NCBI GenBank assembly: GCA_051746985.1
Contig: JBNJFP010000019.1
Coordinates: 1 to 52,848 of the forward strand
Length of the DNA stretch: 52,848 nt
Direction of reading: 5' to 3'
From: Fodinibius sp051746985
GTDB taxonomy: Bacteria; Bacteroidota; Rhodothermia; Balneolales; Balneolaceae
Under the pieces are notes generated by a model. It was given only the letters and a program-made list of their open reading frames with translations, did no database searches and was not told where the DNA came from. Below are positions 35,720 to 44,484 of the stretch, in pieces. A program made the position numbers and the translations under genes. The number at the start of each line of letters is the position of its first letter. The first letter of the stretch is position 1.

Positions 35720-38668
35720 TTAGCTATCGTCACTGGTTTTAAGATCTTCGAGACTTCTACGTTCTTCGACAACCTCATAATTTTCAATAATATCACCAAC
35801 CTTGATGTCATTATAATTCACGATACTAATACCGCATTCGTAGCCACTTTTGACCTCTTTGACATCATCCTTAAAGCGTTTTAAGGCATCGATTTCACCG
35901 TCATAGATTACAACCCCATCGCGGACAATGCGCACCGGATTATTACGGTTTATTTTGCCATCAGTCACATAACATCCGGCAATGGTTCCCACACTGGATA
36001 CTTTAAAGATCTCACGAACCTCGGCATTTCCATAAAGTCGTTCGCTTATTTCTGGAGAAAGCATTCCCTCCATTGCATCTTTAACCTCATCAACAGCATC
36101 GTAAATTACGCTAAAGAGTCGGATGTCAATTTCTTCCTCCTCCGCAACTTTTCGGGCATTGGCTGTAGGCCGTACCTGGAAGCCAATGATAATCGCTTCG
36201 GATGCAGATGCAAGCAACACATCCGATTCGGTTATAGCTCCGGCACCGGTATGAATGATATTCACCGAAACTTCCTCGTTACTTAATTTTTGCAATGCTC
36301 CGGAAAGTGCCTCAATCGAACCATCGACATCGGCCTTAACGATTATATTCAGATCCTCAATTTCACCCAGCGCAAGACGACGCGACAGGTCATCCAAACT
36401 CATATGCTTAGATTGACGCAGTTCCTGCTCACGCTTGATCTGCTGACGATGGTTGGCAATTTCTTTTGCCTTTTTCTCATCATCCAAGGCAACCAACTTA
36501 TCACCGGCTTTGGGGATGTCATCAAAACCTGTCAACTGTAATGGTGTCGATGGACCGGCTTCTTCAATGCGTTCACCGAGCTCGTTTTCCATCGCCCGTA
36601 CCCGCCCAAAGCAAGGTCCGGCCACAAATGCATCACCCACTCGCAGTGTACCATTTTGCACCAGAATATTTGAAACAATTCCTTTTCCTTTATCCACACG
36701 TGCTTCAAGTACAACCCCATCAGCATTGCGGTTGGGATTGGCTTTCAGTTCCATCAGCTCGGCCTCAATAAGTACCTTTTCCAGCAGATCAGGAATTCCA
36801 TCTCCCGTCTCTGCAGAAACTTCGGCAACCTGATTCGTCCCCCCATATTCTTCAACAATTACATCGTGCTCGGCAAGTTGTTGCTTAATCTTATCAGGAT
36901 TAGCATCGGGTAGGTCCATCTTGTTGATGGCTACAATAATTGGTACCCCTGCAGCTTTAGCGTGATTAATCGCCTCAATGGTCTGCGGCATCACCGCATC
37001 ATCTGCAGCAACAACCAAGATTACAATATCCGTAGCCTGGGCACCCCTTGAACGCATAGCGGTAAAGGCTTCGTGTCCCGGCGTGTCGAGAAATGTAATG
37101 GGACGACCATCATCGGTAGTAACCTCATAAGCACCAACGTGCTGGGTAATTCCACCTGCTTCACCTTCTGCAACCTGGGATTTGCGAATGTAATCAAGCA
37201 GCGAGGTTTTTCCATGATCAACGTGTCCCATAACGGTAATAATGGGTGCTCGAGGCTCAAGATCTTCGGGATCGTCTTCCTCAAGCTCAATTTCTTCTAT
37301 AGCATCGTCGGCATCAACAAATTCTACCTCGTACCCATATTCTTCGGCGACAAGTTCTATGGTACTTGCATCGAGTCGCTGATTGATGGACACCATCATC
37401 CCTAAATTCATGCAGGTAGTAATCACATCGTTGGCCTTAACATCCATCAGGTCGGCCAAGTCACTTACGGTAATAAACTCGGTAGCTTCAATAATTTGTT
37501 CTTCGAGCTCTTCCAGCTCTTGTTGTATCTGCTCTTCCTCCTCTCGTTCCTCTTTACGCTGGCGGCGACGCTTTTGTCGTTTACTACCAACTGTTTCAGA
37601 CGACTGCATTTTACGCAGTGTCTCTTTCATTTTTTGTTCGACATCCTCCTCATCTACACGGCTGCCGCGACGTTTTCTACGTTTTTTCTTGCTCTTCTTC
37701 TTTTCGCGTTTTGATGATTTACTTTTTGATCCATCTTTCTCGTCATCGCGCCGATCTTTCTTGCGCTTGCGTTTTTTTCGACGCTTCGGCTTACTTTCAT
37801 CAATTTTTACCTTACCGACAACCTTTGTGCCTTTCAACCGCCCGGCATGCCCACGAATAACTCCTTTTTCTGTTTCATCGTCGTCTTCTTCTTCCTCCTG
37901 CTCTTCATCTGTTTCCTCATCTTCGAACTCAGCCTCTTCTACATCCTCTTCCTCGTCAAGATCTTCTTCATCCTCACCGCCATCAGCATCTGATTCCTCT
38001 TCAGAATCTTCATCCTCGGCCTGAATTTCTTCTACTTCTTCGTCAGTTTCTTCAATATCTTCGGATTCCTCTGAAGGCAGTTCTTCAACCTCCTCATCAA
38101 CCTGCTCAGCTTCATCTTGCTGCTCCTCAGCCTCGATCCTTTCTTCCGAATCTTCCTCTTCTACCTGTTCTTCTTCATCAAGTTCTTCTTCATCAAGGCT
38201 GACTTTTTCTTCTTGCTCATCCTCCTCTATATTCTCCTCAGTCTCTTCATACCCTTCATCTTCTTGCTCTTCATCCCCTTCATCTTCTTGGGGTTGGGGC
38301 TCAAGGCCTTCAAATTCATCCTCTTCCTGAGGCTCAAGACCTTCAATCTCATCTTCTTCCTGAGGCTCCAATGGCAAATCATCTTCCAGTGGTTCCAGAT
38401 AGTCTTCAACAGAAACGCTTTGGTTCCGACTGGCACGAATTTGATTACGTCGATTTTCGTACTCTTCTTTCGCCTTTTCGTGCTCTTTACTTTTTGCTTT
38501 ATCAACACCGTAAACCTCTTCCAGCGCCTCGTACATTTCAGGCGTTACTTTGGAATTTGGTTTGTTGTCGATATCAAAGCCTTCATCCGAAAGCGACTCA
38601 ACAATTGAAGTCGTTGAGACATTAAATTCGGATGCAACTTTGAATAATCTTTTCGTCTTATTGGACAT
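35720..38668 (-). CDS. infB: Translation initiation factor IF-2 with an exceptionally acidic N-terminal region
   Basis: A protein of 982 residues. An N-terminal IF2_N domain (4-50) is followed by an Asp/Glu-rich stretch (about 88-266, roughly two thirds acidic) containing an 11-residue repeat LEPQEEDEIEG. A Lys/Arg cluster (about 293-336, PKRRKKRKRKK) and a second IF2_N-like domain (396-447, FITVSDLADLMDVKANDVI) come next. The G domain starts near 476 with GHVDHGKTSLLDYI (P-loop), then DTPGHEAF and NKMDLPDAN. Domains II to IV close the protein. It brings initiator tRNA to the ribosome. The C-terminal two thirds are normal. The long acidic and basic blocks are the odd part. Confidence 0.97.
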   Translation of the reverse strand: MSNKTKRLFKVASEFNVSTTSIVESLSDEGFDIDNKPNSKVTPEMYEALEEVYGVDKAKSKEHEKAKEEYENRRNQIRASRNQSVSVEDYLEPLEDDLPLEPQEEDEIEGLEPQEEDEFEGLEPQPQEDEGDEEQEDEGYEETEENIEEDEQEEKVSLDEEELDEEEQVEEEDSEERIEAEEQQDEAEQVDEEVEELPSEESEDIEETDEEVEEIQAEDEDSEEESDADGGEDEEDLDEEEDVEEAEFEDEETDEEQEEEEDDDETEKGVIRGHAGRLKGTKVVGKVKIDESKPKRRKKRKRKKDRRDDEKDGSKSKSSKREKKKSKKKRRKRRGSRVDEEDVEQKMKETLRKMQSSETVGSKRQKRRRQRKEEREEEEQIQQELEELEEQIIEATEFITVSDLADLMDVKANDVITTCMNLGMMVSINQRLDASTIELVAEEYGYEVEFVDADDAIEEIELEEDDPEDLEPRAPIITVMGHVDHGKTSLLDYIRKSQVAEGEAGGITQHVGAYEVTTDDGRPITFLDTPGHEAFTAMRSRGAQATDIVILVVAADDAVMPQTIEAINHAKAAGVPIIVAINKMDLPDANPDKIKQQLAEHDVIVEEYGGTNQVAEVSAETGDGIPDLLEKVLIEAELMELKANPNRNADGVVLEARVDKGKGIVSNILVQNGTLRVGDAFVAGPCFGRVRAMENELGERIEEAGPSTPLQLTGFDDIPKAGDKLVALDDEKKAKEIANHRQQIKREQELRQSKHMSLDDLSRRLALGEIEDLNIIVKADVDGSIEALSGALQKLSNEEVSVNIIHTGAGAITESDVLLASASEAIIIGFQVRPTANARKVAEEEEIDIRLFSVIYDAVDEVKDAMEGMLSPEISERLYGNAEVREIFKVSSVGTIAGCYVTDGKINRNNPVRIVRDGVVIYDGEIDALKRFKDDVKEVKSGYECGISIVNYNDIKVGDIIENYEVVEERRSLEDLKTSDDS
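38279..38371 (-). repeat. 33-base tandem repeat inside infB
   Basis: Residues 100-110 and 111-121 are LEPQEEDE(I/F)EG, and 122-130 are a truncated third copy (LEPQPQEDE). The underlying DNA repeats with a period of 33 bases. Such repeats can change copy number by slippage without breaking the frame. Confidence 0.8.
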
Positions 38669-38767
38669 ATATATCTATTTCTGAAAAGTGCTTTCGTTTA
38701 TTAACTATTAAGCGGTCTGGAACCTTTAGTATAAGGTAAAACAGGAATCTTGGAAATGTTAGTTCAA

Positions 38768-40021
38768 TTATTCCTCATCCTCGAATTCATATGCGATAAT
38801 ATCGATGATACGTTCAGCCTGATCTTCCGTAATTTCCCCTTCGGTTCTGCGAACAATTTCTTCCTCGTCAAGCTCTAATACCTGTCGGGCAGTATCACAG
38901 CCAATTTCGTGCAGGGTTTCGATAACTTCAGGACCAAAATCGATTTCAAATTCTCCAAGGTCAATATCATCTTCCTCCTCCACTTCACGGTAAACATCGA
39001 TTTCGCATTCAGCTAATTTCGAAGCCAATCGAATATTGACACCACCCTTTCCTATAGCTTTTGATACTTCATCGGCCGGAACAAGAACCTTAGCATGTTC
39101 GCCGTCATCACTTAATTCTACACTCAGCACCTTGGCCGGCTGCAGTGCTCGTTTAATAAATTCGTGCTTGTCGTCGGTATAATTGATAACGTCAATATTC
39201 TCGTTCTGCAGCTCGCGCACAATCGCATGAATACGAACGCCCTTCATCCCTACACAAGCGCCAACAGGGTCAACCCGCTCATCGTGTGAAATAACCGCAA
39301 CTTTCGAACGATCTCCGGGTTCCCGGGCAATACGAACCAAATCAATGATTCCATCGAACACTTCTGGAATTTCATTCTCGAAAAGCCGTTCCAAAAAGAG
39401 CGGCGATGTGCGCGAAATAATAACAGATGGATTCCCATGATAACGCTTCACTTCTTTGACAACGGCCCGGATGGTATCTCCTTTACGGTACCGGTCCTTA
39501 TAAATTTGTTCATCTTTGGGAAGAATAAGTTCTACGCCATTGTGATTTATCAGCATTTCATGATTCCGTATCTGATACACATCGCCAAGAACGATCTCCC
39601 CCACGCGATCGGAATACTCTTCAAAAACATTATCTTTTTCAATTTCGCGAATACGCTGAGCCAACTGCTGGCGGGCCATCATTACTGCACGCCGGCCGAA
39701 ATCGCGGATATCAAGTTCCTGGGCATACTCATCATACAGTTCCAAATCGGGATCCTGCTTTTGCGCTTCCTCCAAGGTGATCTCCTGAACCTCATCCGTT
39801 AGCTCTTCTTCCGGAACCACTTCTCGAATATGAAGGATTTGAACTTCGCCGCGGTCGGCATTTAAAATGACTTCAAAAGCTTCGTCCGAACCATACTTTT
39901 TCCGGATCATTGTCCGAAAAACGTCTTCCAGAATCGACAATAAAAGATCTTTATTGATATCCTTGTCTTTGGCAATCTCGGCGAACGATTGAATAATCTG
40001 TTTTGAAATATCGTTTGACAT
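38768..40021 (-). CDS. nusA: Transcription termination/antitermination factor NusA
   Basis: A protein of 417 residues with the N-terminal RNA polymerase-binding domain (FAEIAKDKDINKDLLLSILEDVFR), an S1 domain and two KH domains (DERVDPVGACVGMKGVRI and VSKAIGKGGVNIRLA). A short acidic C-terminal helical part (about 350-417) ends in EFEDEE. NusA pauses RNA polymerase and acts in termination, antitermination and rRNA transcription. The two long C-terminal repeats of the E. coli protein are absent, as in most non-proteobacterial NusA. It follows rimP by 24 bases. Confidence 0.96.
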   Translation of the reverse strand: MSNDISKQIIQSFAEIAKDKDINKDLLLSILEDVFRTMIRKKYGSDEAFEVILNADRGEVQILHIREVVPEEELTDEVQEITLEEAQKQDPDLELYDEYAQELDIRDFGRRAVMMARQQLAQRIREIEKDNVFEEYSDRVGEIVLGDVYQIRNHEMLINHNGVELILPKDEQIYKDRYRKGDTIRAVVKEVKRYHGNPSVIISRTSPLFLERLFENEIPEVFDGIIDLVRIAREPGDRSKVAVISHDERVDPVGACVGMKGVRIHAIVRELQNENIDVINYTDDKHEFIKRALQPAKVLSVELSDDGEHAKVLVPADEVSKAIGKGGVNIRLASKLAECEIDVYREVEEEDDIDLGEFEIDFGPEVIETLHEIGCDTARQVLELDEEEIVRRTEGEITEDQAERIIDIIAYEFEDEE

Positions 40022-40045
40022 CAGTTAGCTCCTGTCTGCTTAAAA

Positions 40046-40507
40046 TTATTTAAATGAAGGAATTATCTTGGTCTCTACCAGCTCATCAAATAGAATCTTC
40101 TTCGTGGAGTCATCACCCAAAGTAATGAGTACATATTCGTCGGTAACTTTTTTTAAAACACCTTCGATCTTCGAATATTCTCCATCTCGCTTAAACTTAA
40201 ACTTGGCCTTACGCCCCACATTTTTGGGATATTGACGGCGATCAATCAGCGGCCGGCTTAATCCCGGCGACGAAACGTTAATACGATACCGCCCAGAAAA
40301 TATATCATGGGCATCCATCAAAAAGCTAAGCTCATTGCTAATCTCTGCACACTCGTCCATATTGACGCCGCGATCTTCAGCATCAACCGAAACCCATACT
40401 TCCGGTGTATCACCGCCTTTGATTTCTACATCAATAAGAAAGAAATCGGTAGTCGCTAACACCGACTCTGCAAGTTCTGAAATCTTATTTATAACTTCGT
40501 TTTGCAC
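40046..40507 (-). CDS. rimP: Ribosome maturation factor RimP
   Basis: A protein of 153 residues, the usual RimP length, when started at GTG 40507 (VQNEVINKISEL). The frame stays open upstream to 40600, but that extra part contains the promoter and a terminator-like hairpin, so I reject it. AGGA lies five bases before the GTG. Motifs include FLIDVEIKGGDTPEVWVSVD, MDECAEISNELSFLMD and YRINVSSPGLSRPL. It helps 30S assembly. It is the first gene of the rimP-nusA-infB-rbfA-truB-ribF-rpsO-pnp cluster. Confidence 0.93.
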   Translation of the reverse strand: MQNEVINKISELAESVLATTDFFLIDVEIKGGDTPEVWVSVDAEDRGVNMDECAEISNELSFLMDAHDIFSGRYRINVSSPGLSRPLIDRRQYPKNVGRKAKFKFKRDGEYSKIEGVLKKVTDEYVLITLGDDSTKKILFDELVETKIIPSFK

Positions 40508-40528
40508 GATTTTCCTAATTTTGGGTAC

Positions 40529-40562
40529 AAAAAAAAGTGAGGACCTTTCGGCGCTCACTTTT
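40529..40562 (-). terminator. Terminator-like hairpin in the rimP leader (candidate attenuator)
   Basis: On the minus strand AAAAGTGAG (40562-40554) pairs with CTCACTTTT (40541-40533). A C-C mismatch and an inner GCC-GAAA-GGT stem with a GNRA tetraloop follow. The structure runs into eight T in total (40536-40529). It lies between the promoter at 40570-40601 and the rimP GTG, with no gene ahead that it could terminate. Confidence 0.75.
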
Positions 40563-40569
40563 AAGCAAT

Positions 40570-40601
40570 CAAAGATATCGTTAATAAGCCTAAAAAACAA
40601 C
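40570..40601 (-). promoter_or_regulatory. rimP operon promoter, Bacteroidota -33/-7 type
   Basis: On the minus strand GTTG (40601-40598), a 20-base spacer and TATCTTTG (40577-40570). The expected transcript would start at about 40565-40563, directly before the hairpin. Confidence 0.75.
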
Positions 40602-40723
40602 TATATCATTACCTCCTTTACTGCTCTTTTTATATTTTTACCGCTTTGATATTTATTATTTTTCGATACTTTAGTTTCCAACTATTTAAAATGATAAAAT
40701 ATAAATAACAGAATAATTCACCC

Positions 40724-41209
40724 ATGAGATTAACCTCACTATTGAGTCTGGCGTTAGCTTTCATCTTATTTTTAGCCAGTTGTTCTGAAGAAAAGCAATC
40801 CAACGAGCAGAATGAATCAAACAATGGACGTACGCTAAACTATGAACGCACAATCGCCTTTTTATCGAATTCGGGCGATACCCTCACGACCGTGGATGTT
40901 GCCATTGCCGATGATGACAAGAAACGCAACCAGGGATTAATGGACGTTAATAATTTGCCCAAAGATAAGGGAATGCTTTTCATTTTTGACGATAATAAGT
41001 CCCGTAGCTTCTGGATGGCAAATACGCCCCTGTCACTGGATATTATGTTTGTCAACGAGGATTACGAGATTGTCCGCATTCATCAAAACGCCAAGCCCTT
41101 TTCTGAGAAAAGCCTGGCTTCTGAAGAGCCCGCAAAATATGTTATTGAAACCAACAGCGGTTTCTGCATTTCTCACGACATCCAGGAAGGTATGAAAGTA
41201 AGTTTCTAA
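40724..41209 (+). CDS. DUF192 family lipoprotein
   Basis: A protein of 161 residues with a lipoprotein signal (lipobox FLASC, then SEEKQSNEQNES). The DUF192 domain follows: DDDKKRNQGLMDVNNLPKDKGMLFIFDD, then RSFWMANTPLSLDIMFVNEDYEI, and SKYVIETNSG-like ending (seen as AKYVIETNSGFC). The domain family has no established activity. The protein should sit in the inner or outer membrane, facing the periplasm. It diverges from rimP. Its own promoter may be TTTG-N18-TACTTTAG around 40646-40675, a weak match. Confidence 0.87.
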   Translation: MRLTSLLSLALAFILFLASCSEEKQSNEQNESNNGRTLNYERTIAFLSNSGDTLTTVDVAIADDDKKRNQGLMDVNNLPKDKGMLFIFDDNKSRSFWMANTPLSLDIMFVNEDYEIVRIHQNAKPFSEKSLASEEPAKYVIETNSGFCISHDIQEGMKVSF

Positions 41210-41234
41210 GTATTTTGAGAATACTGAATTACCA

Positions 41235-42266
41235 TTATGCTTTTATCGGCTGCTCTTTGTGCTGATCTAAAAACTCCTTGACCTTCAGTACATTTTCTTT
41301 GGAGCCGATAAAAATGGGCGTACGCTGATGAATACTCTTGGGGGTAATCTCCAAAATTCTGCCCTCCCCATCAATAGCCATACCTCCGGCCTGTTCAATC
41401 ACAAAGCTAAGTGGATTACACTCATACATCAGCCGCAGCTTTCCACTGGGATATTGACTGCTATTGGGATAAATAAAAATCCCTCCCGTAATTAATGTCC
41501 GATGCACATCAGCTACCATCGATCCGATATAACGCGCTTTATAGGGACGATTGGTTTGGGGATCTTCAACCTGGCAGTATTTAATATATTTTTTTAGCCC
41601 TTCCTCCCAAGAGTGATAACTCCCCTCATTAACACTATAAATGGTTCCGTGATCGGGAATCTTCACATCATCATCCGAAAGAATAAACTCTCCAATACTT
41701 GGGTCAAGGGTAAATACCGAAACTCCTAAACCGGTTGTATAAGCCATCAGCGTGCTTGACCCATACAACACATAGCCGGCAGCAACCTGCTTTAATCCCG
41801 ATTGCAGGGCATCTTCTTCGCTAAGCTTCTGAGTATTCGGTTCTTTGCGCATATAAATCGAAAAGATACTCCCGATCGATACGTTCACGTCAATATTTGA
41901 TGAGCCATCCAGCGGATCCAGGTAAACAATGTACTTGCCACCCTTGTTATCCAACTCGACAATTCCGTCATTTTCTTCAGAAATAACCATACACGTAATT
42001 TCCGATCTGCTCAACGCAGAAATAAGCTGTTTGTCAGCAAAGAGATCTAATTTTTTTACCGATTCCCCGTGTACGTTGGTGGTTCCATCCTCACCAAGAA
42101 TATTTGTGATTCCCGCCTTGTTTACTTCTCTTGATATAATTTTTGCCGCCAGTCCAATATCCCGTAGCAACTGCGAAAGTTCTCCCGTAGCACCCGGAAA
42201 TTTGTTTTGACCCTGAATAATGTATTCTTCCAGCGTGATTACACGATTTGTTTTCTTATCTACCAT
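41235..42266 (-). CDS. fbp: Fructose-1,6-bisphosphatase, class 1
   Basis: A protein of 343 residues with the class I active-site segment YLDPLDGSSNIDVNVSIGSIFSIY (metal-binding Asp residues and phosphate loop). Other motifs are NEGSYHSWEEG, RYIGSMVADVHRTLITGGIF and GKLRLMYECNPLSFVIEQAGG. It removes the 1-phosphate of fructose 1,6-bisphosphate, the committed step of gluconeogenesis. Length is normal. It lies 36 bases after coaE on the same strand and converges with the DUF192 gene. Confidence 0.97.
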   Translation of the reverse strand: MVDKKTNRVITLEEYIIQGQNKFPGATGELSQLLRDIGLAAKIISREVNKAGITNILGEDGTTNVHGESVKKLDLFADKQLISALSRSEITCMVISEENDGIVELDNKGGKYIVYLDPLDGSSNIDVNVSIGSIFSIYMRKEPNTQKLSEEDALQSGLKQVAAGYVLYGSSTLMAYTTGLGVSVFTLDPSIGEFILSDDDVKIPDHGTIYSVNEGSYHSWEEGLKKYIKYCQVEDPQTNRPYKARYIGSMVADVHRTLITGGIFIYPNSSQYPSGKLRLMYECNPLSFVIEQAGGMAIDGEGRILEITPKSIHQRTPIFIGSKENVLKVKEFLDQHKEQPIKA

Positions 42267-42302
42267 AGCTTCCCTCTTCGACCGATCAAATAAATGTGGT
42301 TA

Positions 42303-42911
42303 TTATTTTTGTTTATCCCGTGCTGCTAAAAAATTCTGATATATAAGTTCGGCTTTCTTTTCGAGTTCCTCAAGCGTTCCATTGTTACGAATTACATAAT
42401 CTACTTTTTCAGTTGCTTTTTTAAAGTCCCGTTGCTTATTCATTCGCTGCTTAATTTCATCCTCAGATATGTTTTCACGCTGTAAAACGCGATTAATACG
42501 CTTATCTTTATCCGCCAAGACCAGTACAATATAGTCCAACCTTCCGGGCTCCAGATTTTCCAGTAACAAAGCCGCTTCATATACAAAAACATCGTATCCT
42601 TGTGCTTGGGCTTCTTCTATTTTTTGGGATGCGGCCGTCGGCAATTTTGGATGGACAATAGCATTCAGCTCGTTCACTCTCCCTTTTTCGAAGGCTTCCC
42701 GCGCCAAGTGTTCTCGATTCAAGGAGCCATCTTTACAAAATGACTGTTCGCCAAAAGCCTCTACCAGTTCCTGCCTGACTTTTTCGTTGCTTACCATTAC
42801 CTGTTTTGCAAGGTCATCGGCATTAAGAACATAAGCCCCCAGCTTCTCCCATATCTCACATACAGTGGATTTGCCGCTCCCAATACCTCCTGTTATCCCT
42901 ACCGTGACCAT
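42303..42911 (-). CDS. coaE: Dephospho-CoA kinase
   Basis: A protein of 202 residues with Walker A GITGGIGSGKSTVC at the N-terminus, then LNADDLAKQV, IVHPKL, YEAALLLENL and RVLQRENISEDEIKQRM. It phosphorylates the 3' hydroxyl of dephospho-CoA in the last step of CoA synthesis. Its ATG overlaps the stop of prfB by one base (TAATG), implying coupled translation. Confidence 0.95.
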   Translation of the reverse strand: MVTVGITGGIGSGKSTVCEIWEKLGAYVLNADDLAKQVMVSNEKVRQELVEAFGEQSFCKDGSLNREHLAREAFEKGRVNELNAIVHPKLPTAASQKIEEAQAQGYDVFVYEAALLLENLEPGRLDYIVLVLADKDKRINRVLQRENISEDEIKQRMNKQRDFKKATEKVDYVIRNNGTLEELEKKAELIYQNFLAARDKQK

Positions 42912-44045
42912 TATTCCGTTTTATCGGTTGCTGATATTGATAATAAGTACTCGTTAATAAACTCGTCGAGCTGCCCATCCATCACCGCATCGGTATTAGA
43001 AGTTTCGTAATCGGTACGATGATCTTTGACCATATTGTAGGGGTGAAAAACGTACGATCGTATTTGCGACCCCCACTCGATATCTTTCTTGGAATCTTCA
43101 AGCTTCTGTTTGTTGCGCTCTTTGATCTGCTTTTCGAGCTCATAAATCTTGGATTTCAGCAATGTCATCGCTTTTTCACGGTTCTGTTTTTGTGATCGCT
43201 CCTGCTGACATTCCGAGACGACGCGCTGCTGCGTGCCATCAGAAAGTTCGCCTTCCCAGATCAGCCGCACCGCCGTTTCGGTTTTATTCACGTGCTGACC
43301 ACCCGCGCCACTGGCCCGAAATCGTTGCAGCTCAACCGAACTCTCGTCGATATCAACCTTGATACTGTCATCCACTACCGGAGATACAAATACAGAACAA
43401 AAAGAGGTGTGGCGACGCGAATTACTGTCGAACGGTGAAATGCGTACCAATCGGTGTACGCCACTCTCGGCCTTCAAATATCCATAGGCAAACTCTCCCT
43501 CAACCTGGATGGTCGCGCTTTTGAGTCCCGCTACATCCCCCGGCTGATATTCCATAACCGAAACCTTATAGCCATTTTTGTCGGCCCAGCGCGTGTACAT
43601 GCGATACAACATTTCGGCCCAATCCTGGCTCTCCGTCCCTCCGGCACCGGGATTAAACGTGACAATAGCATCGCGGTGATCGTCTTCGCCACGCAGCATA
43701 TTTTTGAGCTCCAGGTTTTCAACCCCTTTCTCAAGCTCGGCAATTTCCTGCTTAAGCTCATCTTCCACGTCTTCGCCCTCCTCCAAAAACTCCAGATACA
43801 CCTGTATGCTATCACGAAGTTCATTCAGCCGATCCCAACTCTGCACCATGCTTTTCTCATGGTCTATCTTTTTCATGATGCTGCGGGCTTCCTCTGGATC
43901 ATCCCAAAAATTGGGATCCTGCGTCTGCTCCTGCAGTTCTATTATCCGAACTTTTCGTTGCTCATAGTCAAAGATACCCCCTGAGCGCATCCACGCGCTC
44001 AAATAATTCAGTAATATGATCAGAATTAGTAGTCGTTGTACTCAC
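42911..44045 (-). CDS. prfB: Peptide chain release factor 2, made by programmed +1 frameshifting
   Basis: The gene starts at GTG 44045. The zero frame encodes 25 codons (MSTTTTNSD to LRGYL) and stops at TGA 43970-43968. Skipping the T at 43970 continues as DYEQRK and gives a product of 377 residues. The join LRGYL-DYEQRK matches E. coli RF2. The codon-recognition tripeptide SPF is in RISPFDSNSRRHTSF and the catalytic GGQ in RASGAGGQHVNKTETAV. RF2 releases peptides at UGA and UAA. An in-frame TAA lies upstream of the GTG, so no earlier start is possible. The downstream coaE overlaps by one base. Confidence 0.96.
43967..43982 (-). promoter_or_regulatory. prfB: Programmed +1 frameshift site of prfB
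   Basis: On the minus strand AGGGGGTATCTTTGAC: an internal ribosome-binding-like AGGGGG, three bases, then the slippery CTT-TGA-C. This is the same sequence as in E. coli prfB. Low RF2 slows reading of TGA and lets the ribosome slip forward, so RF2 controls its own level. Confidence 0.97.
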
Positions 44046-44084
44046 AGCGGATAAATATTTTTAAAATTCGTATTTCAATTCTTT

Positions 44085-44336
44085 CTACTTACGTCCCAAT
44101 TTACCAAGAACATAGCCCAGAGCAACACCACCAACAAACGCAAACAACACACCCTCTTCGGGATGCGATCGCACATAGCGACGCGCCTCACGATAGTCCC
44201 TGTTCAGTTCGCCCTGCAGCTCGGCCCGCTCCTCTTTCAACCGATCGATCAACTTTTCATACCCTTTAATTTTAGCCTGCTTGGTATCTTTAGTAACTTC
44301 TGACTTCTCTTCGGATTGTTCCTTACTCTTTGCCAT
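44085..44336 (-). CDS. Small YtxH/DUF883-like membrane protein
   Basis: A protein of 83 residues. The N-terminal half is highly charged and helical (KLIDRLKEERAELQGEL, predicted coiled coil). The C-terminus has YVRSHPEEGVLFAFVGGVALGYVLGKLGRK, split here as a His-Pro turn and a Gly-rich single membrane helix with basic end. This layout is that of DUF883 (ElaB/YqjD) or YtxH-type stress proteins, some of which bind ribosomes at the membrane. The exact family is uncertain. It lies upstream of prfB and has a promoter with the -7 element TATCTTTG. Confidence 0.7.
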   Translation of the reverse strand: MAKSKEQSEEKSEVTKDTKQAKIKGYEKLIDRLKEERAELQGELNRDYREARRYVRSHPEEGVLFAFVGGVALGYVLGKLGRK

Positions 44337-44365
44337 GGCTGATACTTTTTATTTTCGAATTTACT

Positions 44366-44396
44366 CAAAGATACAAATTCTTCATCCAATAGCAGT
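44366..44396 (-). promoter_or_regulatory. Promoter for the small membrane protein gene
   Basis: On the minus strand ACTG (44396-44393), 19 bases, then TATCTTTG (44373-44366). The -33 box is weak; the -7 element is complete. The leader would be about 25 bases. Confidence 0.5.
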
Positions 44397-44484
44397 GCAA
44401 AAAATTAGGGCCGTCTCCCTTTTTTATTGGGATCTGATTTTAGCTTCACAGCCAATACATATTGATGTGTTAGGTTCACCGGTT

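Noticed and set aside
37383..38024. Ser-rich open frame of 213 codons on the plus strand
   Set aside because: It mirrors the Glu/Asp/Lys codons of infB; runs of Ser are what GAA/GAG/GAT give on the opposite strand.
40508..40600. Upstream extension of rimP by 31 codons
   Set aside because: The added part would include the promoter and the hairpin with its T run, and family length fits the GTG start at 40507.
43968..43977. TATCTTTG on the minus strand inside prfB
   Set aside because: It looks like the -7 promoter element, but it is the frameshift sequence TAT-CTT-TGA and has no -33 box at the right distance.
44281..44484. Upstream extension of btaA by 68 codons
   Set aside because: It overlaps the divergent small membrane protein gene and its promoter, and BtaA homology begins at ATG 44485.
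44366..44484. Pho-box or other operator before btaA
   Set aside because: I looked for repeated operator half-sites in the divergent gap and saw none that could be defended by eye.
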